Shown here: positions 54,966 through 64,000 of the stretch, piece after piece
Position numbering within the stretch: the first letter of the stretch is position 1
Layout: each line of letters begins with the position of its first letter
From: an uncultured Aquimonas sp.
Lineage (GTDB): Bacteria; Pseudomonadota; Gammaproteobacteria; Xanthomonadales; Xanthomonadaceae
Direction: 5' to 3'
NCBI RefSeq assembly: GCF_937888285.1
Contig: NZ_CALART010000011.1
Coordinates: 1-64,000 of the forward strand
DNA length: 64,000 nucleotides
Program-made: the position numbers and the translations under genes
The notes under the pieces: generated by a model
Told to the model about the DNA's origin: nothing
Databases searched by the model: none
What the model saw: only the letters and a program-made list of their open reading frames with translations

Positions 54966-55084
54966 CTGCGTCTGAGGCAAGCCGCTTCGGGGCGGCCACG
55001 CCTTGGTCCAGAAGGGCTTCGCTTGGGCGACCACCACATGCATCGATCGATGCATGCGTCGCTACTCAACCGAAGGCCGCGAGC

Positions 55085-55112
55085 GAATCCCGAATCCCCA
55101 CTCCCGAATCCC
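55085..55112. repeat. GAATCCC heptamer array
   Basis: Four heptamers (GAATCCC, GAATCCC, CACTCCC, GAATCCC) end 18 bp from the stop of the CxxC peroxidase-like gene. Confidence 0.75.
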
Positions 55113-55129
55113 GGCTCCGAGAAGCACCG

Positions 55130-55483
55130 TCAGGTGCTCTCCGGAGCCTCCAGCTGATCCAGGAAATCCACGCCGCGGCGCAGGTGCGGGATCACGATCG
55201 ATCCGCCCACCACCAGCGCCACCGAGAAGGTCTCGAAGAACTCCTCGCGATTGACGCCGGCTTCCTTGCACTGGGCGATGTGGTAGCTGATGCAGTCGTC
55301 GCAGCGCAGCACCATCGAGGCGACCAGACCCAGCAGCTCCTTGGTCTTGTGGTCGAGCGCGCCGTCCTTGTAGGTCTGGGTGTCGAGCGCGAAGAAACGG
55401 CGCACCACCTGGTTGTCCTCGGACAAGATGCGCTCGTTCATGCGCTTGCGGAAATCGGTGAACTCCTGCACGCGGCTGCTCAT
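55130..55483 (-). CDS. Carboxymuconolactone decarboxylase/AhpD-like protein
   Basis: This 117-residue helical protein has the redox motif C61-D-D-C64 with H68 (CDDCISYH), the CxxCxxxH pattern of AhpD-like peroxidase partners. The C-terminal VALVVGGSIVIPHLRRGVDFL is also typical. Its start overlaps the grxC stop by 4 bp, so it is co-translated with glutaredoxin. A thiol-disulfide or peroxidase role is more likely than decarboxylation. Partner unknown. Confidence 0.9.
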   Translation of the reverse strand: MSSRVQEFTDFRKRMNERILSEDNQVVRRFFALDTQTYKDGALDHKTKELLGLVASMVLRCDDCISYHIAQCKEAGVNREEFFETFSVALVVGGSIVIPHLRRGVDFLDQLEAPEST

Positions 55484-55740
55484 GCGCCTGCCTCCAGCAG
55501 GGGCGCGAGGCCGCCCGCGCGGTCCAGCGCCACCATGTCGTCGAAGCCACCGATGTGCTGGCCGTTGATGAAGATCTGCGGCACCGAGGTACGGCCGGTC
55601 TTCTCCACGATTTCCTTGCGGACGGCAGGGTCGAGATCGACACGGACCTCCTCCCAGCTCTGGCCGCGCTGCTTCAGGAAGTTCTTGGCCGCCACGCAGT
55701 AGGGGCAGACGGCCGTGCTGTAGATCTTGATGTCGGGCAT
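55480..55740 (-). CDS. grxC: Glutaredoxin 3
   Basis: This 86-residue dithiol glutaredoxin has C12-P-Y-C15 in YSTAVCPYCVAAKNFL and the glutathione-binding TSVPQIFINGQHIGGFDDM. It reduces disulfides and supplies ribonucleotide reductase or peroxide defence. It is the first gene of a two-gene operon with the AhpD-like protein. The upstream 393 bp (55741-56133) are repeat DNA. Confidence 0.95.
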   Translation of the reverse strand: MPDIKIYSTAVCPYCVAAKNFLKQRGQSWEEVRVDLDPAVRKEIVEKTGRTSVPQIFINGQHIGGFDDMVALDRAGGLAPLLEAGA

Positions 55741-55856
55741 TCCAGTTCCTTGGGGCGTGCCGCGGGCAGGTGCTGCGTCACGGCGGTGTTTCGAGCCTGC
55801 ATAGGGTGGGTCCTGCCCCAGCGAAACTCAACGCTGCGGCGGGGGATCGGCGATTC

Positions 55857-55898
55857 GGGATTCGGGATTCGGGATTCGGGATTCGGGATTCGGGATTC
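55857..55898. repeat. GGGATTC heptamer array (six perfect copies)
   Basis: Six identical units preceded by a partial one. With the three palindromes at 55940-56113 this fills the gap between grxC and the permease gene. Confidence 0.88.
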
Positions 55899-55939
55899 GC
55901 CGGAGCATGGCGCGGCGCGAGCCAACGCCGAGGGCATAG

Positions 55940-56113
55940 GGTGGGCCTTGGCCCACCATGGCCTTGAACCTTGCCCCGGTGCGCGAACAACGGGGCGACA
56001 AACACGGCGGACCGAGACGAGCACAAAGCTCACGGTGGGCCAGGGCCCACCCTATGACTCGTCTCTCCGAGCCTCCGGCGAGACTTGATGCCGCGGTGGG
56101 CCAGGGCCCCACC
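55940..56113. repeat. Three GGTGGGCC palindromes in a row
   Basis: Copies lie at 55940-55957 (loop TT), 56034-56051 (loop AG) and 56095-56113 (loop AG plus one extra C). Each is joined to CCTATG or its complement. The last lies 21 bp from the permease stop codon. Confidence 0.8.
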
Positions 56114-56133
56114 CTATGCTCCGGCGACGGGTC

Positions 56134-58628
56134 TCACCCCTGCAGCGCCCGCAGGGTGATGGCCGGCGGGGTGCTGACCACACGCCGCGTGGCGGCCAGC
56201 CCGGTCACCAGCACCGCCAGCACGCCGGCGCCGAAGCCTGCAGCCACGTGCCCCCAATCGGGCGCGAAGGGCAGCTCGAACACGATGTCCGCCACCAGCG
56301 CGGTCAGCCCGGTCGCCGCCAGCGCGGCGATACCGCCCGCGATGACGCCAATCGCCAGGAATTCGCTGGCCTGCGCCAGCCTCAGCTGCAGACCCCGCGC
56401 GCCGAGCACGCGCATCACCCCACCCTCGAGCAGGCGCTCGTCCTGGCTGCTGGTGACCGCGGCCACCAGCACCAGCAGTCCGGCGCCCAGGGTGAAGAAG
56501 AACACGTACTCCACCGCCAGCGTGGCCTGGCGCGCGGTGCGCTGGACCTGCTCGATGATGGCGTCGACGTCGATCACCGACACATTGGGAAAGCGCCCGA
56601 CCAGGGCCCGCGTGAACTCGACATCGCCGCGGGGCACATTGACCGCGGTGATGTAGCTGGCCGCCGAATCCTTCAGCGCGGGCGCGTTGGCGATCACGAA
56701 GAAGTTGGGTCGGAAGCCCTCCCAGGTGACCTCGCGCAGGCTGGTGATCTCGGCCTCGAACACGCGACCCGCCACATCGAAGGCGATGCGGTCGCCGAGC
56801 GACCAGCCCAGCGTCTCTGCAATGCCCTGCTCCACCGAGACTTCGGGCGCGGTGCCGGCCGGATCCCAGGCGCGGCCGGCGACCACGGGGTTGCCGTCGA
56901 CGGCCAGATCCTGGGCCCAGCTCAGGTTGAACTCGCGCTCGGCCAGCCGGCGCGCGCGCTGGCCGCGCTCTGCATAGCTTTCGCCGGTGACCGCCTCGCC
57001 GTTGTGCTGCACCAGGCGCCCGCGCACCATCGGCAGCAGGCCCGGCGCTTCGACGCCGCGCGCCTGCATGACTTCCAGCGCGCCCTCGACCTGGTCGGCC
57101 TGCACGCCGACCACGAAGCGGTTCGGCGCGTCCTCGGGAATGGCCTGCTGCCAGCGGTCCAGCAGCTGGCCGCGCACCTGTCCGAGCATCAGCAGCACCA
57201 TCAGGCCCAGGCCCAGCGCACTGATCTGCGCCACGCTGACCGCCGCGCGCCGCGACACGTTGGCCAGCCCGTAGCGCCAGACGCCGCGCAGGCGGCCGCG
57301 CACGCGCTTCAGCACGGCCACCAGCGCCAGCGCCAGCAGCGCCAGCACGATGAAGGTGCCGAGCATGCCGCCAAGCATGGCCGCGCCCAGCTTGACCGAG
57401 CCGGCCTTCCACCACAGCAGCGCCGCCAGCGCGCCCAGGCCGAGCAGCGACACCGCGACCGCGCTGGCCTCGACGCCGCCGAGATCACGCCGCAGCACGC
57501 GCAGCGCCGGCACCCGCCGCAGCGCCAGCACCGGCGGGGCGGCAAAGGCGAACAGCACGATCAGGCCCACGGCCAAGCCCTGCGCCAACGGCAGCAGGCC
57601 GGGGGCAGGCACCGACAGACCGAGCACCTGCGCCAGCCAGGCGGTGACCCCGGCCTGCAGGCCGTAGCCGATCAGGGCGCCGACGATGCTGCCCATCAGC
57701 CCGAGGAACAGCAGCTCGCCAAGCTGGATCACCACGATCGCGCGCTGATCCGCGCCGAGGCAGCGCAGCACCGCGCAGGCATCGAGATGGCGAGCGCTGT
57801 GGCGGCGCGCGGCCATGGCCACGGCGATCGCCGACAGCACGACGGCGACCAGGGCGGCGAGGCCGAGAAAGCGGTCGGCGCGCTCCAGCGCATTGCGCAG
57901 CTCGGGCCGCGCGTCCTGCACGGTTTCCAGGCGCTGACCGCGGCCGAGATCCTCGCGCTGCGCGCGGATCCAGCTCGATACCGCCGAGGCATCGCCCGCC
58001 ACCGCGAAGCGATAGCTGATGCGGCTGCCGACCTGCACCAGGCCGGTGGCTTCGAGGTCGGCGAGGTTGATCGAGACCTTGGGTGCGACGTTGAAGTAGT
58101 CGAGCGCAGCGTCCGGCTCCTGCGCGATCAGGGCCGACAGCCGCAGCTCGCTGCTGCCGATCTTGAGCGTATCGCCGATGCCGACCTGCAGGGCCTCGGC
58201 GCCGGCGCGGGTGATCCAGACCTCGCCGCGCTCGGGGATGCCGTCGGCCGCGTACTCACGGCCTTGTGCGTCGATCAGGAGGAACTCGCCGCGCAGCGGA
58301 TAGCCCTCGGACAGGGCGCGGATGTCGGACAGGCGCAGGGCCTCGCCGGCGCGGACCATGCTCGGAAAGCCGTGGGTCTCGGCGACCTGCAGGCCGAGCT
58401 CGGCGGCCAGCGCGCGCGGGCCCTCGCCGATCGGCTGGTCGGCGCGCAGCACGGCATCCCCGCCGAGCAGGCGGTTGGCCTCCATCGCCAGCGCGCGCTC
58501 GGCGCGATCGGTGAGCGCAGCCACTGCGGTGACGCCGGCCACGGCCAGCATCAGCGCCGCCAGCAGCACGCGCACCTCGCCCGAGGCGAGGTCGCGGCGG
58601 GTGAAGCGCCAGGCGAGCTTGAGCAGCC

Positions 58629-58632
<4 letters not shown>
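56134..58632 (-). CDS. FtsX-family ABC permease, YbbP-like
   Basis: This 832-residue inner-membrane protein has the N-terminal SWIM-like start (MRLLKLAWRFTRRDLASGEV), one helix at about 20-40, a large periplasmic part, several helices at about 250-400, and a second FtsX domain at the C-terminus (about 690-825). LDACAVLRCLGADQRA and GGVMRVLGARGLQL are the conserved cytoplasmic loops. It overlaps the ATPase gene by 4 bp. With the ATPase and neighbouring tesA it reproduces the E. coli tesA-ybbA-ybbP neighbourhood; the substrate is unknown, perhaps lipid-linked. Confidence 0.92.
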
Positions 58633-59354
<722 letters not shown>

Positions 59355-59366
59355 CACGGGAACTCC

Positions 59367-60071
59367 ATGTCTTTGATCCTGCAAACCCGCGTAGCCTCGC
59401 CCAGCCGATCTGAACGTGGCGTCGTCACATTCGTGGTGATGCTGCTGGCCCTGCTGCTTTCTGCGGCCTCGATGGCCGAAAGCCCAGTGCCCAAACGCAC
59501 GGTGCTGGTGGTCGGCGATTCGCTCTCGGCCGCCTACAACCTGTCGAAGGAACAGGGCTGGGTGCATCTGCTGGGCGAGAAGCTCGCCCAGGAACACCCC
59601 GGCTGGAGCGTCGTGAACGCCAGCATCAGCGGAGAAACCACCGCTGGCGGCGCTGCGCGCATCGAGGCGGATCTGAAGGCGCACGAGCCCTCGGTCGTGA
59701 TCATTGAACTCGGCGCCAACGACGGCCTGCGCGGCCTCGACCTGGGTCAGGCCCGCGCCAATCTGACGCGCATGATCAGCGCCAGCCAGGCCGCGGGCGC
59801 CAAGGTGCTGCTGATCGGCATGCATATCCCACCGAACTATGGCCCGGACTACACGCAGGCTTTCCACGGGATGTTCGCAGAGCTGGCGGAGACCCACGGC
59901 ACGGCGCTGCTGCCCTTCCTGCTGGAGCCCATCGCCACCGATCGCGAGGCTTTTCTTCCGGACAACCTGCATCCAACGGCTGAGGCACAGCCCAGGCTGC
60001 TGGAGCATGTGTGGCCGCAGGTGCATGCGCTGGTGAAGGCAAGCGGCGAAGACGGTCGAGTGCTGCCGTGA
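59367..60071 (+). CDS. tesA: TesA-like SGNH thioesterase/arylesterase
   Basis: This 234-residue protein has an unusually long n-region before a hydrophobic core (VVTFVVMLLALLLSAASMAES), so it is exported. The SGNH blocks are VVGDSLSAAYNL (Ser), ASISGETTAGG (Gly), ELGANDGLRG (Asn) and DNLHPTAEAQ (Asp, His). TesA enzymes hydrolyse acyl-CoA and esters in the periplasm. The ATG at 59367 is 12 bp from the ybbA start. A start at the GTG codons before MLLALLL would shorten the n-region but seems too short. Confidence 0.92.
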   Translation: MSLILQTRVASPSRSERGVVTFVVMLLALLLSAASMAESPVPKRTVLVVGDSLSAAYNLSKEQGWVHLLGEKLAQEHPGWSVVNASISGETTAGGAARIEADLKAHEPSVVIIELGANDGLRGLDLGQARANLTRMISASQAAGAKVLLIGMHIPPNYGPDYTQAFHGMFAELAETHGTALLPFLLEPIATDREAFLPDNLHPTAEAQPRLLEHVWPQVHALVKASGEDGRVLP

Positions 60072-60091
60072 TCTTTCCGTGAAAGTTCCTC

Positions 60092-60097
60092 TATGCT
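60092..60097 (+). promoter_or_regulatory. Possible -10 box before the 60128 gene
   Basis: TATGCT lies 30 bp before the ATG at 60128, with TTGGAG as ribosome binding site between. No clear -35. Confidence 0.3.
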
Positions 60098-60127
60098 GGC
60101 GCCGCCCAACCCTTGGAGTACGCCGCT

Positions 60128-60592
60128 ATGAGCTTCGACCTTTTTATTCTTTGCCCCAACCTGGATCCTTCTGTCGCCGAGCGCTTCAACGCGATCCGAC
60201 ACCCGGGCCTGCCCGAGGGGCTCAAGATCGACCCTGATACCTGCACTGCAGACAACTCCTGCGTACTGATCGAGGAAAACGGCGACGAATGGGGCGAGCT
60301 TTACCCCGATCGCATCCGTTGGGCGAGCGAGCCGAACTGCCCGACCAGCATCAACTCCGAGTGGGTGGAACTGCACTTTCCCAGCCGAGGTGATCCCGAT
60401 GTGTTCCATGTGGCGGCGGCCCTGGCCGAGGCTGCAAGGGGTTGGGTGTTCGATCCGCAGGGCGCGGCGCAAGAGGTCGACTTCCCCATCGGGGAGGATG
60501 AGGACTCGCAACACGCCGGGCACGGCTTCTACACTCCGGCCATAGCACGTCGCATCGGCGAGCTGCTGGCCACCAAGTTCCGGTGGGACTGA
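60128..60592 (+). CDS. Hypothetical acidic protein
   Basis: This 154-residue protein starts MSFDLFILCPNLDPSVAE behind GGAG. It is rich in Asp and Glu and has no signal or membrane segment. Codon use is less GC-biased than in the neighbours, seen in TTTTTATTCTTTGC near the start. Short MSFDL-type starts occur in some small immunity or inhibitor proteins, but I recognise no family here and do not assign a function. Neighbours (tesA, flavin reductase) give no help. Confidence 0.72.
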   Translation: MSFDLFILCPNLDPSVAERFNAIRHPGLPEGLKIDPDTCTADNSCVLIEENGDEWGELYPDRIRWASEPNCPTSINSEWVELHFPSRGDPDVFHVAAALAEAARGWVFDPQGAAQEVDFPIGEDEDSQHAGHGFYTPAIARRIGELLATKFRWD

Positions 60593-60653
60593 TCGCACCA
60601 AACATCAGCGCCGAGGGCTACCATCGCCGGCCCGCATCCGTGTCGGCCTCACA

Positions 60654-61148
60654 ATGACCAAACCCCACGCCGAACTCCGCCGCGCGCTTGGCAGCTTTGC
60701 CACCGGCGTCACCATCGTCACCGCGCGCGACCCCGGCGCTGAGGGCATGGCGGCCCACGATGTCGGCCTGACGGTCAACAGCTTCTCCTCGGTCTCGCTG
60801 GAGCCGCCGCTGGTGCAGTGGTGCATCGCCCGGCGCGCAGCCTCGTTCGAGGCCTTCCAGCGCGCCAGCCACTACGCGGTGCATGTGCTCGGCGCCGATC
60901 AGCGCGAGCTGTCGCAGCGCTTCGCCACCCACGGCATCGATCGCTTTGCGGGGATCGAACTCGAACGCGGGCCGGGTGGGCTGCCCCTGCTGTCGGGCTG
61001 CGTGACCCGCTTCGTCTGCCGCATCGTCGAGCGCTATGCCGGCGGTGATCACGTGATCCTGCTGGCCGAGGTCGAAGGCTTCGAGTCCTCCGAGCTCGAA
61101 CCCCTGCTCTACCTGCGCGGCGCCTACCGGCGCTTCGCCCAGGACTGA
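60654..61148 (+). CDS. Flavin reductase family protein
   Basis: This 164-residue FMN-binding protein has LGSFATGVTIVTARDP and TVNSFSSVSLEPPLV for flavin contact, then FAINVLG-like YAVHVLGADQRELSQRFA and DHVILLAEVEGFE. Such proteins supply reduced FMN to partner monooxygenases or act on small molecules. No partner oxygenase is adjacent. Its stop precedes the DMT transporter start by 1 bp, so the two are likely one operon. Confidence 0.9.
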   Translation: MTKPHAELRRALGSFATGVTIVTARDPGAEGMAAHDVGLTVNSFSSVSLEPPLVQWCIARRAASFEAFQRASHYAVHVLGADQRELSQRFATHGIDRFAGIELERGPGGLPLLSGCVTRFVCRIVERYAGGDHVILLAEVEGFESSELEPLLYLRGAYRRFAQD

Positions 61149-61149
61149 C

Positions 61150-62148
61150 ATGCCGGCGAGCGCGAAGCGCGGCGCGTATCTCGCGATCGCGCTGGGTCTG
61201 GCTTCGGCCCTGTTCTTCAGCGCCACCTATGTGCTGAACCGCGCCGCCGCCGATGCCGAGGGCGACTGGCTGTGGACGGCCTGCCTGCGCTACCTGATCA
61301 CCCTGCCGCTGATGCTGCCGCTGATGGCCTGGCAGGGCGGCGTGGCACCCGTGTGGGCGAGCCTTCGCCGCAGACCGGGGCCTTGGCTGCTGTGGAGCGG
61401 CATCGGCTTCGGACTGTTCTATGTGTGCCTCGCGTGGGCGGCCTCGACCGGGCCATCCTGGCTGATTGCCGGCAGCTTCCAGCTGACCGTAGTGGCGGGG
61501 ATGTTGTGCGCGCCGCTGCTGTATCGCGACGCGAGAGCGCGCGTGCCGCCCGCGGTGTTCGCGGTGGCGCTTGCGATGATCGGCGGCGTGCTGCTGATGC
61601 AGTTCGATGCCGCCGGCGGCGCGCTGCGCCTGGGCGACTGGATCGCGCTCGGCGTGGTCGGGGTCGCCGCCTTCGCCTACCCGCTGGGCAATCGCGGCCT
61701 GCTGCTGCACTTGGAGAAAACCGGCGAGCGCTTGAACGCCACCCAGCGCGTGTTCGGCATGACACTCGCCAGCCAGCCGCTGTGGTTCGCGACCGCGGCG
61801 ATCGCCTTTGCCCGCAGCGGCGCGCCGCCCGCGGAGCAGGTCTGGCTGGCCGGCGGCGTCGCCCTGTTCGCCGGCATCATCGCCACCGTGCTGTTCTTCG
61901 AGGCCACCGGTCGCGTGCAGGACCAACCGGGTGCGCTGGGGGCGGTGGAAGCGATGCAGGCGGCCGAGATCGTGTTCGCTTCGGTGCTGGGCGCGCTGCT
62001 GTTTGCGGAAGCCCTGCCCGGAGCGACGGCCTGGACAGGGGCTGCGATCGTGATGGCCGGCATCGTGATGCTCGGCCTGCTGGCGGGCCGCGAAGCGGCA
62101 GGACGTGAGGCGGCGCTCAAGGCCCTGCGCTCCGATCGCGGCGGCTGA
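61150..62148 (+). CDS. DMT-superfamily multidrug resistance efflux protein
   Basis: This 332-residue inner-membrane protein has ten membrane helices in two halves. SATYVLNRAAADAEGDWLWTACLRY (in parts) is typical of the EmrE-like multidrug resistance efflux transporter family (PF13536). QPGALGAVEAMQAAEIVFA marks the second half. Substrates are unknown. It follows the flavin reductase by 1 bp and converges on the propeller cyclase gene. Confidence 0.88.
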   Translation: MPASAKRGAYLAIALGLASALFFSATYVLNRAAADAEGDWLWTACLRYLITLPLMLPLMAWQGGVAPVWASLRRRPGPWLLWSGIGFGLFYVCLAWAASTGPSWLIAGSFQLTVVAGMLCAPLLYRDARARVPPAVFAVALAMIGGVLLMQFDAAGGALRLGDWIALGVVGVAAFAYPLGNRGLLLHLEKTGERLNATQRVFGMTLASQPLWFATAAIAFARSGAPPAEQVWLAGGVALFAGIIATVLFFEATGRVQDQPGALGAVEAMQAAEIVFASVLGALLFAEALPGATAWTGAAIVMAGIVMLGLLAGREAAGREAALKALRSDRGG

Positions 62149-62184
62149 TCCCCGCGCACGCAGACGGGGCACGTCCACGGCCGA

Positions 62185-64000
62185 CTATTCGGTGGCGGAC
62201 AGCACCACGCGATTGCGGCCGCCGCGCTTGGCCGCGTACAGCGCGGCATCGGCGCGCACCAGCAGCTGCTCATGGCTGTTGACACCCTCCTCCGAAGCCA
62301 GGCCGATGCTGACGGTCAGGCGCAGATCAGGGTCGATGTCCTCGTAGCGCTGCTCCTCGAAAGCCGCGCGCAGCCGCTCGCAGACGCCCTCGGCGTCCTG
62401 CAGGCGCGCCTGCGGCAGCAGCAGGGCGAACTCCTCGCCGCCCCAGCGTGCGATGACATCCATGCCGCGGCACTGGCGCTTCATCAGCTGGGCCAGACGC
62501 ACGATGACGGCATCGCCGGCCGCATGGCTGTAGGTATCGTTGACCCGCTTGAAGTGGTCGATGTCGATCATCGCGAGGCACAGCGGCGTGCCCATGCGGC
62601 GCGCGCGGCTGAACTCGCGGGCGGCGGTTTCGTCGAAGGCGCGGCGGTTGGCAAGCCCGGTGAGCGCGTCCTCGCGGGCCTGTCGCTCGAAGGCCTCGGC
62701 CTGCTCGCGCAGCTGCTCCATCAGCCGGGTCTTGTCGGCGTCGGCGGCCAGCAGGCGCTCGGTCGAGGCGCGCAGCTCGGCGGTCTTGCGCTCCACGGCG
62801 GCCTGCAGGCCTTCGGCGCGGGCCCGCAGTGCGCGCACCCTCAGGCGGTAGACGGCGAAGGCCAGCGCCAGCATCAGCAGGGCGATCAGGGCCTGCACCG
62901 CAGGCCGCTGCCAGGGCGCGGGCAGGATCTCGAACTCGAAGCTGGCCTCGGGTGAGTCCCAGGCGGTGCCGGCGTACGCGGCCTGGGCACGCAGCCGGTA
63001 GCTGCCCGGGGCGAGGTTGGTGTACTCGACCGCGTGCAGGCGCCCACGTTCCACCCAGTCGGTGTCGAAGCCTTCCAGCCGGTAGCGGTAGCTGATCCGC
63101 TCGGGCATCACGAAGCCGAGCCCGGCGACGCTGAAATCGATGCGGCTGGTGCCGGGCGGCAGCTGGGCGGGACGATCCAGCGGCAGCTCGCGGCCTTCCG
63201 CGGCGGCGCGCTCAAGCACGGTCGGCAGCGGCCGCGCAGTACGTTCGGCGAGGCGCTCGCGGCGGATGCGGACGGCGCCGATCGCAGTGCCGATCCAGAC
63301 ATTGCCCTCGGCATCGAGATCGGCCGGTGGGCTGCCGGTATTGCACTGGCTGCTGGCCATGCCGTGCGATTCGTCAAACAGGTCAGCGGTGAGGCGCGGC
63401 AGCCTGCCGCCCAGCACCGCCAGCGCGTCCTCGCGGCGAATGCGCACGGCGCCGCGATTGGTCGACAGCCAGAGGTGGCCACTGCCGTCGGCGAGCGCAT
63501 GGAACACCTTCTCCATCGGCAGGCCCTGGGCGCGGCTGATCAAGCCAAGACGGCCGCTCTCCGGATGCAGGCGCATCAGGCCGCGATCGCTGGCCACCCA
63601 CAGCGCGTCGTCCGCGCTGTCGGCGGTGATCGAGAATACCGAGCGCGCATCCGCAGGCAGGGCCACCCCAGCCTCCGCGCGACTGCCGTCGACGACCCGA
63701 TCCAGACCGCGGGTGGTGCCGACCCAGATCCGTCCGTCAGCGTCCTCGTGAAGCGTGTTGATGAAATCGCCAGAGGGACCGACCGCGATCGTGCGCGTCT
63801 GCTCGGCGCCCGGGTCGAGCACGGCGAGCCCGGCAATGGTGCCGATCCACATCGCACCTTGGCGATCGACCACCAGGGCCCGCACCTGGTTGTAGGCCAG
63901 CCCGCGGCGTGTATCGATGATTTCAAGCACACGACCGCCGCGCGCGCGCAGCACGCCGCGGTCGAAGGTGCCGACCAGCAGGCTGCCATCGCGATCCTCG
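62185..64000 (-). CDS. Propeller-type sensor diguanylate cyclase, 5' end beyond the window
   Basis: At least 605 residues are visible; the frame stays open to the last base, where it encodes another propeller blade (GSLLVGTFDRGV), so the start lies outside. At least six blades of the WIGT-x-x-GL type are seen, then a Y_Y_Y domain (YRYRLEGFDTDW, APGSYRLRAQAAYAG), one membrane helix (about 62830-62900) and a coiled coil. The GGDEF domain has WGGEEF and an RxxD site (RGMD) at the usual distance, so an active, product-inhibited cyclase is expected. Same design as the 48291 protein, but with a single known part-propeller here. Confidence 0.92.
   Translation of the reverse strand, partial: EDRDGSLLVGTFDRGVLRARGGRVLEIIDTRRGLAYNQVRALVVDRQGAMWIGTIAGLAVLDPGAEQTRTIAVGPSGDFINTLHEDADGRIWVGTTRGLDRVVDGSRAEAGVALPADARSVFSITADSADDALWVASDRGLMRLHPESGRLGLISRAQGLPMEKVFHALADGSGHLWLSTNRGAVRIRREDALAVLGGRLPRLTADLFDESHGMASSQCNTGSPPADLDAEGNVWIGTAIGAVRIRRERLAERTARPLPTVLERAAAEGRELPLDRPAQLPPGTSRIDFSVAGLGFVMPERISYRYRLEGFDTDWVERGRLHAVEYTNLAPGSYRLRAQAAYAGTAWDSPEASFEFEILPAPWQRPAVQALIALLMLALAFAVYRLRVRALRARAEGLQAAVERKTAELRASTERLLAADADKTRLMEQLREQAEAFERQAREDALTGLANRRAFDETAAREFSRARRMGTPLCLAMIDIDHFKRVNDTYSHAAGDAVIVRLAQLMKRQCRGMDVIARWGGEEFALLLPQARLQDAEGVCERLRAAFEEQRYEDIDPDLRLTVSIGLASEEGVNSHEQLLVRADAALYAAKRGGRNRVVLSATE

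Overview
The window is a high-GC (roughly 70 percent) bacterial chromosome segment. Gene content points to the Xanthomonadales/Lysobacterales group of Gammaproteobacteria. The clues are an oleC-oleD pair for long-chain olefin synthesis, an alpha2-beta2 2-oxoacid dehydrogenase beside a homodimeric aceE, UbiM-type ubiquinone hydroxylation, two propeller-type diguanylate cyclases, and intergenic GGGATTC heptamer arrays and GC-rich palindromes. This is inference from content; no 16S gene is present. I see no prophage, no CRISPR array and no complete insertion sequence.

Layout. 1-229: contig edge with at most a gene tail. 230-3414 (minus): kynA, an AbgT transporter and a CbiM-like permease in one tight operon. 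3655-7579: E1-alpha, E1-beta and E2 of a branched-chain-type 2-oxoacid dehydrogenase, without E3. 7885-10472: an ArsC-family protein, a small hypothetical and a class V aminotransferase. 10634-13475: an H-NOX haem gas sensor followed by a PAS-PAS-GGDEF-EAL protein, a likely nitric-oxide-to-c-di-GMP module. 13563-23006: crotonase, nadC, a secreted protein with a duplicated domain, ubiM, glnS, a lipoprotein, a nucleoside deaminase and rlmM. 23367-26819: a large secreted ExeM/NucH-type nuclease behind a Pho-box-like promoter. 26954-36429: YcxB-like protein, cysK, dcd, S9 peptidase, 3-hydroxybutyrate dehydrogenase, xthA, SGNH hydrolase and a TonB-dependent receptor. 36655-41435: Uma2 protein, oleC, oleD, a LysR regulator and a small secreted protein. 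41573-45019: glycerophosphodiesterase, marC-SDR-grxD on the minus strand, then sodB. 45101-48126: tRNA-Val(GAC) and aceE. 48291-53321: a 1024-residue two-propeller diguanylate cyclase and uup. 53322-56133: repeat-rich DNA around glutathione peroxidase, a CxxC carboxymuconolactone-decarboxylase-family protein and grxC. 56134-60071: YbbP/YbbA-type exporter divergent from tesA. 60128-64000: hypothetical, flavin reductase, DMT exporter and a partial second propeller diguanylate cyclase.

Themes. Cyclic-di-GMP signalling appears three times (one H-NOX-linked EAL protein, two extracytoplasmic propeller GGDEF proteins). Thiol and redox defence recurs (two glutaredoxins, glutathione peroxidase, CxxC peroxidase-like protein, Fe-SOD). 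Acyl and branched-chain carbon metabolism is prominent (2-oxoacid dehydrogenases, OleC/OleD, TesA, crotonase).

The intergenic space is dense with repeat families: GGGATTC heptamers, an 18-bp GGTGGGCC palindrome, 105-, 123- and 126-bp tandem units, and CCCCTCTCC and GGATCCCCGC palindromes. Several abut or enter coding sequence: at the starts of arsC, xthA and uup, in the E2 linker and in the ubiM tail. The most worthwhile items to check are the H-NOX/EAL pair, the Pho-box nuclease, the repeat-derived protein tails and linkers, and the heptamer arrays at start codons.
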